Below the pieces are notes generated by a model. It was given only the letters and a program-made list of their open reading frames with translations. It did not search any database and was not told where the DNA came from. The position numbers and the translations under genes are program-made. A stretch of 64,000 nucleotides of DNA from Streptomyces sp. B21-083 (GTDB lineage: Bacteria > Actinomycetota > Actinomycetes > Streptomycetales > Streptomycetaceae), in assembly GCF_036898825.1 (NCBI RefSeq), contig NZ_JARUND010000004.1, positions 1 to 64,000 of the forward strand, read 5' to 3'. This document shows, piece after piece, positions 56,807 to 64,000 of this stretch. The stretch's first letter is position 1; each line of letters opens with the position of its first letter.

Positions 56807-59800
56807 TGCGCACCACCCCCTCCCCCGCTGCAGCGTCCGGCCGCGCCCTGGGCCGCCTCGTCAAAGCGCTCGTGAGCCTGCTGGCCCTGGCCGCCGCGGT
56901 CGCCGGGCTGCCGATACTGCTCGCCTGGGTCACCCCGGTCATCTGGTCGGCCAGCAGCGACGATCTCGCTCACCTGCTGGACCGGCAGGACACCGGTGGA
57001 GCGTTTTTGCTGCTGCTCCTCGCGGTGGGCTGGATCGGGTGGGCGCAGTTCGCGTTCTGCGCCGTACGCGAGCTGATCGCGCAGTTGCGGGGCCGGACCT
57101 GGCATGTCCCGCGAGGGATGGGCTCCTCCCAGCGCGCTGCGGCTCTCCTGATCGGCAGCATCCTGGTGCTGCTGCCCACGAGTTCAGCTCTGGCCTCCGA
57201 TGCCCAGGCCGCCCCGGCCACCTCGGCGGCCTCCATTCCCGGACAGGCCCAGCCCTCGCAATCAGCCGAGACCCAACCGGCCCCGACGTCCACGTCCGCC
57301 ATGAGCACCACAGGCTCCCGCGCGTCGTACACGGTGCGCGAGACACGCCCCGCTGAAAGCCTGTGGGGCATCGCCGAGCGAGAGCTGGGCGACGGCGAGC
57401 AGTGGCAGGAGATCGCCTCTCTGAACGAGGGCCGCGTCATGCCCGACGGCCAGGTCTTCCGCGCCAACAGCTTTCTCCAGCCGGGCTGGCAGTTGCAGAT
57501 GCCCGAGAGCGGCATCCCGGACGGAGGTGTCCATACGCAGCTGGCAGAGAGTACCCCCGCCGCGTCCGAGAAGGGCCAGCACGTCGTCAGGGTGCACTCA
57601 GGCGACTACCTGTCAAAGATCGCGGAGAAGGAACTCGGTGACGGCAACGAGTGGCCCAAGCTGTTCGAGGCCAGTAAGGGCAAACCGCAGCCGCACGGTC
57701 TGCCGGAGATCACCGACCCGGACATGATTTTCACCGGGCAGCAGGTCACCATGCCCGGTTCCCAGACTGATCGACCCACTTCGCCGCAGGACAGCCATGG
57801 CGGCGACAAGGCGGGTGGCCAAGAGACCGATCCCCCGGCTTCCCAGACACCCGGTGGCGAGCAGACGCCGGACAACAGCTCGGGGGATGCGCAGCCGCCG
57901 GGCCAGAGCATCGCGCCCGGGCCTTTGCCGTCGGCTCCCAGCACGCCGAGCAGCCGGCCAGCCGAACAGCCCCCGGATTCTCCCGCAGCGCCGCAGCACA
58001 ACAGCGCCTCCGCTTCTGCCGCATCACCATCGGCGCCAGCGTCAGCCACGGCAGACGGCCCGCTGTCCCTGAAGACGGTGGCGGGTGCGGGTGCGCTGCT
58101 GGCCGCCGCCATCACCGGTGCTCTCGCTGTCCGCCGGATGCTGCAGCGCCGCCGCCGCAAGCCGGGCGAGAAGATCGCCATCGCGGCGGAGACCTCCCCG
58201 GCCGAGGCGCAGTTGGCGACGGCCGCGGACCCGGGCGCCGCCACCCGCCTGGATGTGGCCCTGCGGACGATGGCCCACCAGGCTGTTCAACAGGAGAACG
58301 CCCCGGTCCTGCCGGGGATCCGGGCCGCACAGATCGGTGCCCGCACGCTGGAGGTGCTGCCCGAGGACCTGGCCCAGGAGCCGCAGGCGCCCTTCGTCGC
58401 CGGGAAGGCCGGCTGGTGGGTCCTGGCCGCCGACGCAGCCCTGTTGGACGAAGAGGCCGCCCGCGACGTTACGGCGCCGTACCCCGGGCTGGTCACGGTG
58501 GGCAGCACCGATGGGGGTGACCTTCTGCTGCTCAACCTTGCCCGGGTACCCGCCCTTCTGCTGGACGGCAATCCGCTCCACATCACCGAGGTGTGCACGT
58601 CGCTCGCCCTGGAGCTCGGGATGAGCCCCTGGGCAGGCGAAGTCGAGGTCGTGGCAGTGGGGTTCGGTGAGGACCTGCCGCACCTCCTGCCCACTGCACG
58701 GATCGCCCACATGCGGCAGGCCCGGCACGCGCTGCGCGACTTGAGCCAACGGCTGCTGGAAGCTCACCAACTGCCCGAGACCCGTCATCAGCCCTACCTG
58801 CTGCTGTGCGCATCGTCGCTGGACCCAGATATCGCCTGGGAATTCGCCGATGTCATCGACAAGGCCGGAGTCGTCCCCGTCACCCTCATCGCCCCGGCAA
58901 GCACGGCCGCCGCGCACTTCCCGGAGGCGGAGATCCTCAACGCCTCCGTCAGCGACCCTCAGCATCTCGACTCGGCCGGCACCGACATCACGGTGCAGCG
59001 CCTGGACCACGCCTCATACCTTCAGATCACCACCGCGCTGATGGTGTCCTCCCAGCCGGCACACCCGGCGGATGGCCCGTGGGAGAACGTCCCGGACGAG
59101 CCCGGCCGGGTGCAGCATCCCGAGCCTGAGGAATCCGCCGCACCCGCGGCCGGTACGGACACGATGTCTTCGCCGGCCGCGGATACGGGCGGCAAGGCCT
59201 TCCCCGCCCTGCTTGCCGCCGCCATCGATCTATCCGATCTGCGTCTGCTGCCCGCCACCGTTCCGTCCTTTCAGGCCGCGCAGAACCCCGGGCCGGTCAC
59301 CGATGCCCCTCCGGCGCCGGCCTCACAGGGGCGGGAAGACGAACACGCCGCCGGCGAGCCTGCCGTCGAAGACGGTCCGGAGCCCGAGGCAGACGCGGAC
59401 GGGACTCATGACCTGCACGCCCCGGAGATCCGAGTTCTGGGCCGCGTCCAGGTGGACGGCGTGGACAACACCGGCCACGGCCCCCGGATGGCGCAACTCG
59501 CTGCGCTGTTGTTCTTCCGGGCCGGGCGAAGCGCGGATGCCCTGTGCTTCGACATGGATCCCACCAGCCCCTGGTCGACGAGCACCCTCAACGCCCGGCT
59601 GCAGGGCCTGCGCCGTTCCCTGGGCAGCGACCCCGCCGGCAATCCCTACGTGCCGCGCCGCAGCTCCGGTGAGGACCCCTACCGGCTCTCCCCTGGTGTG
59701 CGCTGCGACTGGACCCGTTTCCTGCGCCTCGTCGAACGCGCGCTGCCCCACGGACCGGCCGGTCTGCCCGACTTGGAGAAGGCGCTCACCCTGGTGCGGG

Positions 59801-60165
59801 GCAAGCCGTTCGGGGGCAAGCCCCTGGCGTGGGCCGAGCCTCTCCGACAGGAGATGGTCACGCGGACCATCGACGTGACGCACACGGTGGCCACCTACCG
59901 CACTCCTGCGGGAGCGCACCACGACCTCAGCGCGGCGCGGCGGGCCGTCGCGACCGGTCTCGACGTCGATGACACAGCGGAGCTGCTGTACCGGGACTGG
60001 ATGCGGATCGAGCACGCGGCCGGAAACCGGCAAGGTCTGCATACCGCCATCACGCGGGTCCAACACATCAACCGGTCCCTGGACTGCTCCCTGGAGACGA
60101 CGACCGAGCACCTCATCAACCAGCTCCTCGGATCAGCTCCTCCCCCACCAGGTGAGAACACATGA
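56806..60165 (+). CDS. Membrane LysM-BTAD protein (1119 aa)
   Basis: ATG 56806 overlaps the previous stop. Domains in order: two N-terminal spans (about 20-90) and a further one near 105-125 (AAALLIGSILVLLPTSSALA); a LysM-like domain at about 165-230 (YTVRETRPAESLWGIAEREL); a second at about 248-315 (HVVRVHSGDYLSKIAEKELG); a Pro/Ser-rich linker; one more span near 422-446 (VAGAGALLAAAITGALAVRR); a large cytoplasmic region; and a BTAD-type helical domain with winged-helix start at about 870-1110 (EIRVLGRVQVDGVDNTG, ARLQGLRRSLGSDP). LysM binds peptidoglycan; BTAD is known from SARP regulators. It may link wall state to expression or assembly of the pilus. Confidence 0.75.
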   Translation: MRTTPSPAAASGRALGRLVKALVSLLALAAAVAGLPILLAWVTPVIWSASSDDLAHLLDRQDTGGAFLLLLLAVGWIGWAQFAFCAVRELIAQLRGRTWHVPRGMGSSQRAAALLIGSILVLLPTSSALASDAQAAPATSAASIPGQAQPSQSAETQPAPTSTSAMSTTGSRASYTVRETRPAESLWGIAERELGDGEQWQEIASLNEGRVMPDGQVFRANSFLQPGWQLQMPESGIPDGGVHTQLAESTPAASEKGQHVVRVHSGDYLSKIAEKELGDGNEWPKLFEASKGKPQPHGLPEITDPDMIFTGQQVTMPGSQTDRPTSPQDSHGGDKAGGQETDPPASQTPGGEQTPDNSSGDAQPPGQSIAPGPLPSAPSTPSSRPAEQPPDSPAAPQHNSASASAASPSAPASATADGPLSLKTVAGAGALLAAAITGALAVRRMLQRRRRKPGEKIAIAAETSPAEAQLATAADPGAATRLDVALRTMAHQAVQQENAPVLPGIRAAQIGARTLEVLPEDLAQEPQAPFVAGKAGWWVLAADAALLDEEAARDVTAPYPGLVTVGSTDGGDLLLLNLARVPALLLDGNPLHITEVCTSLALELGMSPWAGEVEVVAVGFGEDLPHLLPTARIAHMRQARHALRDLSQRLLEAHQLPETRHQPYLLLCASSLDPDIAWEFADVIDKAGVVPVTLIAPASTAAAHFPEAEILNASVSDPQHLDSAGTDITVQRLDHASYLQITTALMVSSQPAHPADGPWENVPDEPGRVQHPEPEESAAPAAGTDTMSSPAADTGGKAFPALLAAAIDLSDLRLLPATVPSFQAAQNPGPVTDAPPAPASQGREDEHAAGEPAVEDGPEPEADADGTHDLHAPEIRVLGRVQVDGVDNTGHGPRMAQLAALLFFRAGRSADALCFDMDPTSPWSTSTLNARLQGLRRSLGSDPAGNPYVPRRSSGEDPYRLSPGVRCDWTRFLRLVERALPHGPAGLPDLEKALTLVRGKPFGGKPLAWAEPLRQEMVTRTIDVTHTVATYRTPAGAHHDLSAARRAVATGLDVDDTAELLYRDWMRIEHAAGNRQGLHTAITRVQHINRSLDCSLETTTEHLINQLLGSAPPPPGENT

Positions 60166-62039
60166 GCGCCACCGAGCTCACGAAGGACACCGCACCGAAA
60201 CCCCACCGGCCGTCCAGACCGAGCGGGCCGCTCCCACCACATCCCGCCCCCGGATCCGGATCCGGACCGCTTCCGCCCGCGCCCCCAGCCGGAGCCACGG
60301 CGGAACTCGTCCCTACCGCGCACCGGGTTCTCATCGGCGTGGTCGTCGCCGGTGCGGTGGTCATCGCCGGGATCGGCTTCGCGGGTTCGTACGCCGCCGT
60401 CCGTGAACTGGCCCTCAAGAAGGGCTTCGGGAACTTCAGCTACGTCTTCCCGATCGGCATCGACGCGGGTATCTGCGTCCTGCTCGCCCTGGACCTCCTC
60501 CTCACCTGGATCCGGATCCCGTTCCCGCTGCTGCGCCAGACGGCGTGGCTGCTGACCATGGCGACGATCGCGTTCAACGGCGCGGCAGCCTGGCCCGACC
60601 CGCTGGGCGTGGGCATGCACGCCGTCATCCCCATCCTGTTCGTGGTCTCCGTGGAGGCGGCCCGGCACGCGATCGGCCGGATGGCGGACATCACCGCCGA
60701 CAAGCACATGGAAGGCGTCCGCCTCACCCGCTGGCTCCTGTCCCCCCTCCCCACGTTCCTCCTCTGGCGCCGGATGAAGCTGTGGGAGCTGCGCTCCTAC
60801 GAGCAGGTCATCAAACTGGAGCAGGAACGTCTCGTCTACCAGGCCCGCCTGCACGCCCGCTTCGGCCGGGCCTGGCGGCGCAAGGCCCCGGTCGAGTCCC
60901 TGATGCCCCTGCGCCTCGCCCGCTACGGCGTCCCCCTCGCGGAGACAGCCCCCTCGGGCCTCGCAGCCGCGGGCATCGACGCAGCACCTGTGCCCCCGGC
61001 ACCGGCTCCCGCCCCGAACGCTGCCGCGCCACCGGTCGAGCAGCATCTCACGGGCGAGTCCAATCAACCGCAGGCACAAACACCGGCACGGATGCAGGAA
61101 GTCCCGCAGGACAACAACCCGTGGTTCGCCGCGGACGCATCGCCCCAGGACATCGTGTACCCGGACGGGTACGACCCCACATCTGATCCCGGCCAGGAAC
61201 AGATGTGGGCCCAGTACGGGGCCGGGCAGCCCCAGACATACCAGCGACAGCAGCACGCGGTGCGGGAAGGGACGTACCGACAGCCGGCGTCCGAACCGTA
61301 CGAAGAACAGCACACCTACGACGTGCAGGGGGCACTCAACGCGGAGGACACCGGCACCCGTCCCACCACGTCCGGCCCGAACCGTACCCGTCAGCTCGGC
61401 GAAGGCGGCGGCACGTCAGTTGCGGAGCCCGATGAGATCACCGCGGACTCCCGGAAACACACGTCCGCCGACACCGAGACGCCGACCGCGAAGGACGGCG
61501 ACGCCCCCAGCACCGAAGCGCCCTCGAAGGCGTTCCCCCACCAGACCCACTCCCCACCAGAACCCGCCCGCACTCCAACGCATACCGCACTACACGGCAA
61601 AAGACTGAAAACAGACACCGCCAGAGATCGGCCGGCACCCGCACAAAAAGCAGCCGCAGGACAAACCCTGACCACCGTCGACCGCTACTACCTCGCGTGG
61701 ACGGAATACCTCGAGCACAACGGCAACGAACCCACCGGCGAACAACTATCCGCCTTCCTCGCCAACAAAAGCATCAACATCCCCAGTGGCACGCCCGTCA
61801 GCCCCTCCACCCTGCGCCGCTACTACGTCGCCTTCCGCATCTACCGCACATGGGCCAACCACCGAAAACACGCCCACACCCCCACACCCGAAGCCGTGGC
61901 ACGGGACTGCACAGAACACGGAATCACCGCCCAGTACAACAAACCCATCACCCCCCACCACATCACCCGACACGCCACAGACTTCGAACGCCGCTGGCAC
62001 ACCCTCGCCCACGACCACACTCCGCCATCAATGCCATAG
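60162..62039 (+). CDS. DUF2637/SpdB-like membrane protein with C-terminal helical domain
   Basis: 625 aa from ATG 60162 (ATGA overlap). After a Pro-rich leader it has about four spans (VLIGVVVAGAVVIAGIGFAG, YVFPIGIDAGICVLLALDLL, TAWLLTMATIAFNGAAAWPD, HAVIPILFVVSVEAARHAIG), the DUF2637 pattern of Streptomyces plasmid spread (Spd) proteins. A long hydrophilic linker leads to a final ~120 residues (YYLAWTEYLEHNGNEPTGEQ, STLRRYYVAFRIYRTWANHR) that look DNA-binding and use a distinctly C/A-rich DNA composition. It ends the pilus operon. Confidence 0.75.
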   Translation: MSATELTKDTAPKPHRPSRPSGPLPPHPAPGSGSGPLPPAPPAGATAELVPTAHRVLIGVVVAGAVVIAGIGFAGSYAAVRELALKKGFGNFSYVFPIGIDAGICVLLALDLLLTWIRIPFPLLRQTAWLLTMATIAFNGAAAWPDPLGVGMHAVIPILFVVSVEAARHAIGRMADITADKHMEGVRLTRWLLSPLPTFLLWRRMKLWELRSYEQVIKLEQERLVYQARLHARFGRAWRRKAPVESLMPLRLARYGVPLAETAPSGLAAAGIDAAPVPPAPAPAPNAAAPPVEQHLTGESNQPQAQTPARMQEVPQDNNPWFAADASPQDIVYPDGYDPTSDPGQEQMWAQYGAGQPQTYQRQQHAVREGTYRQPASEPYEEQHTYDVQGALNAEDTGTRPTTSGPNRTRQLGEGGGTSVAEPDEITADSRKHTSADTETPTAKDGDAPSTEAPSKAFPHQTHSPPEPARTPTHTALHGKRLKTDTARDRPAPAQKAAAGQTLTTVDRYYLAWTEYLEHNGNEPTGEQLSAFLANKSINIPSGTPVSPSTLRRYYVAFRIYRTWANHRKHAHTPTPEAVARDCTEHGITAQYNKPITPHHITRHATDFERRWHTLAHDHTPPSMP

Positions 62040-62400
62040 CGGACGTTCTCGCCGTGCCCGCCGCATAACCGCTTCCCACGAGAAATACGGAAACCCGCCC
62101 CCAGCACAGCCGCTTGCATACCGCCCGGCCGACGCACGGAAGGTCAGGAAGCCGCCGACGACACCTCACCCCGGCCCGCCCTCGGGGAACACCCCGCCCC
62201 GCCCGTCCTGCACCGTGTCAGGCGGACCCGGCTCGCGTTCAGAGTGTCGCGGACAGTCTCCGTCGAGATGCAGCGGACCACGCGCTGGCAACGCGGAGAA
62301 AAGGTCGAACCGCCTATGGGAGCAGTCGGGTTGTCCCACTGGCAGGCCACCTTCATATATCCCCGGGGGATCTATCATGATTTAGATGTTTTTAGGCCCT
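62040..62400. other. Gene-free stretch before the IS256 element
   Basis: 361 bases without a convincing gene. The last ~50 bases (62353-62400) are markedly AT-rich (TATATCCCC, ATCATGATTTAGATG) and abut the transposase stop, so the left end of the insertion element probably lies here. I could not identify matching terminal inverted repeats or a target-site duplication by eye. Confidence 0.4.
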
Positions 62401-63794
62401 TTAGCCTAGTGGCTTTTTGTTGGGCTGTTCGGCCTGTACCCGTCCGGCGGTAAGGCGGCCGTCGAAGAGCTGGTCGAACTCGTTGAGGGCGGCCTTCCAC
62501 TTGTTGTTCCAGCGTTTGCGTCCGCGGCCGGAGGGGTCGAGGGCGAGGGTGGCCAGGTAGATCCTCTTGAGCGCTGCCTGTTCGTTGGGGAAATATCCGC
62601 AGGCGGTGGCAGCTCTGCGGTAGCGGGCGTTGAGGGACTCGATGCTGTTGGTCGTGTAGACGACCTCGCGGATGGAGTCGGGGAAGGCCAGGAACGGGAC
62701 GAACTCGCTCCAGGCGCGCTGCCAGACGGTGGCGATACTGCCGTACTTGTGGCCCCACTTGGCGTCGAATTCGTCGAGCCGCTCGCGGGCCTGGGCCTCG
62801 TTGACGGCGTGTAGACGGGCTTGAGGTCGGCGGCGACCTCGGGCCAGTCCCGGCGGGAGGCGTAGCGCAGGCTCTGCCGGATCAGGTGAACGACGCAGCG
62901 TTGCACGACGGTCCGGGGCCACACGTTGTTCACGGCGTCGGGCAGGGCAGACAGGCCGTCGCAGACCAGCATGAGGACGTCTTTAACCCCGCGATTGCGC
63001 AGGTCGGTGAGGACTTGCTGCCAGTACTTGGCGCCTTCGCCGCCGTCGCCGGCCCACAGTCCGAGAATCTCGCGGTAGCCGTCGGCGGTGACCGCGATGG
63101 CCACGTAGATCGGCCGGTTGGCGACCTGCCCGTCACGGATCTTGACGTGGATGGCGTCGATGAAGACGACCGGGTAGACCGCGTCGAGGGGGCGGGTGCG
63201 CCACTCGTTCATCGAGTCCAGGGCCTTGTCGGTGATCGTGGAGATCGTCTCCTTGGAGGTCTTCATCCCGTAGACCTCCTCCAGGTGCGCGACGATCTCA
63301 CCCGAGGTCATGCCGCGGGCGGTGAGCGAGAGGACCATCTCGTCCAGGGCGCCGGTCCGCCGCGCGTGTTTCGGCAGGATCCTCGGGCGGAAGGTGCCCA
63401 GCCGGTCCCGGGGAACCTGCAGCATGATCGGCCCGACCTCGCTCATCACCTTCTTCGCGCGGTACCCGTTACGGCCATTGCCCCCGGACCGCGAGCCCCG
63501 CCCGCCGGTCCGCCCGGCCTCGTCGGCCAGGTGTTCCTCCAGCTCGGCTTCCAGCGCGGCCTGCATCAGGTGCTGCGTGATCGCGGGCAGCAGCCCGCCC
63601 TCGCCCACCAGCCGCAGTCCGCCGCCGCGGACCTTGTCCTGGGCCAGCAGCGTCAGCGCGTCCAGCAGGTCCAGGCCCAGCCCGTCCACACTCTCCGTCG
63701 TCCTCGTCACGCTCGCACCGTCTGCGTCCGACTCCCCGACCGCAAGCGACACGCCGCCCACCGTCTCGAGAGAGTGAGTCTTCTGGATGCTCAT
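62401..63794 (-). pseudogene. IS256-family transposase with one frameshift
   Basis: ATG 63794 starts MSIQKTHSLETVGG. The protein follows the mutator/IS256 pattern: LLPAITQHLMQAALEAELEE, GRNGYRAKK, VFIDAIHVKIRDG with the first Asp, LMLVCDGLSALPDAVN with the second, and CVVHLIRQSLRYASRRDW. At about 62808 the frame changes; adding one base (C on the plus strand) continues it as AVNEAQARERLDEFDAKWG, TTNSIESLNARYRRA (catalytic Glu) to the stop at 62401-62403. Without correction it ends out of frame at 62406. It is either a dead copy or an assembly indel. Full length would be about 464 aa, which is normal for the family. Confidence 0.8.
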
Positions 63795-63885
63795 CAGGTG
63801 TCCCTTCAGGTGAAGTTCCCACCTAATTCATGGCTCTGTTCCGTAGTCGGTGGTGACGGCTGGTGACGGGCGTCGTTGACGTTGT

Positions 63886-64000
63886 ATGCGAGATATCAAC
63901 TCCCTTGTGCTAACGGTGTTTTCAGGGCTTTCGGCGCTGGTCATCGAGGATGTGGTGGGCGACGGCGAGATGATCCGGGTCCTGGCGCGGACCCGGGATG
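63886..64000 (+). CDS. Start of an ISL3-like transposase (cut by the window end)
   Basis: ATG 63886 opens MRDINSLVLTVFSGLSALVI followed by EDVVGDGEMIRVLARTRD, which I recognise as the N-terminus of actinobacterial ISL3-family transposases. Only 38 codons are visible. The preceding GGCTCTGTTCCGTAG (63831-63845) may be the element's terminal repeat, but its partner lies outside the window. Confidence 0.65.
   Translation, partial: MRDINSLVLTVFSGLSALVIEDVVGDGEMIRVLARTRD

Noticed and set aside
62340..63850. Exact ends of the IS256-family element
   Set aside because: I could not find matching terminal inverted repeats or a target duplication by eye, so boundaries are not claimed.

Overview
The window is high-GC actinomycete DNA, almost certainly Streptomyces or a close relative. 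Nearly every gene uses G/C third positions, GTG and TTG starts are common, and the families present (DUF6573, DUF2637/SpdB-like, Replic_Relax, MAB_1171c-type transporter, BTAD) are typical of Streptomyces. The gene content is that of a large conjugative plasmid or integrative conjugative element, not chromosomal core: there are no rRNA, tRNA or housekeeping genes.

Layout. (1) 1-23.6 kb, plus strand: an accessory block of mostly unrecognised proteins. It holds DUF3560 and LPD29 proteins, an N6/N4-type DNA methyltransferase, a ParB-like protein and a DNA-modification set: a DpdA/TGT-like deazaguanine transglycosylase, a Mom-like adenine modifier, two PP-loop (PAPS-reductase-like) ATPases and a divergent cytosine-5 methyltransferase. 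Ten genes here are preceded, 27-40 nt before the start codon (116 nt in one case), by a hairpin whose stem sequence varies while its loop is always CGGCAA. Five of these sit behind a shared promoter box (TATWATTGATT or close), with the hairpin at or near the predicted transcript start. (2) 23.7-27.2 kb, minus strand: membrane and hypothetical proteins and a protein with a duplicated winged-helix domain, possibly replication-related. (3) 27.2-28.3 kb: a non-coding region packed with short repeats (12 copies of TGGTCGG, 15 of TGCGCA). The TGCGCA copies run on into the first transfer gene. This is the best candidate for an origin or control region. (4) 27.9-40.8 kb, plus: one long, translationally coupled operon for a type IV secretion conjugation machine: TcpC/VirB8-like, small membrane proteins, VirB4 ATPase, VirB6-like channel, lytic transglycosylase-NlpC/P60 hydrolase, VirD4-like coupling ATPase and a Replic_Relax protein. 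(5) 41.0-45.5 kb, minus: a cassette of XRE-like regulator, HExxH (ImmA/IrrE-like) protein, MAB_1171c-like transporter and FAD oxidoreductase. It contains a tandem duplication whose first copy has lost about 770 bp. (6) 45.9-62.0 kb, plus: ATP-grasp protein, lipoproteins, then a full Tad/Flp pilus operon (CpaB, CpaE/TadZ, TadA, TadB, TadC, pilin, TadE-like proteins) ending with a LysM-BTAD protein and a DUF2637 protein. (7) 62.4-64.0 kb: a frameshifted IS256-family transposase and the start of an ISL3-like transposase.

How the parts may work together (inference): the T4SS transfers the DNA, the Tad pilus and LysM/DUF2637 proteins may assist mating contact or spread, the modification enzymes would mark the element against restriction in recipients, and the hairpin leaders would let one regulator control many accessory genes together. 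No relaxase, ParA or clear replication initiator is evident.

Data caution: five single-base losses at short base runs (three in the DUF3560 gene, one near 10377, one in the IS256 transposase) each break an otherwise good reading frame in the same direction. Either these are decayed genes or the assembly has indel errors.
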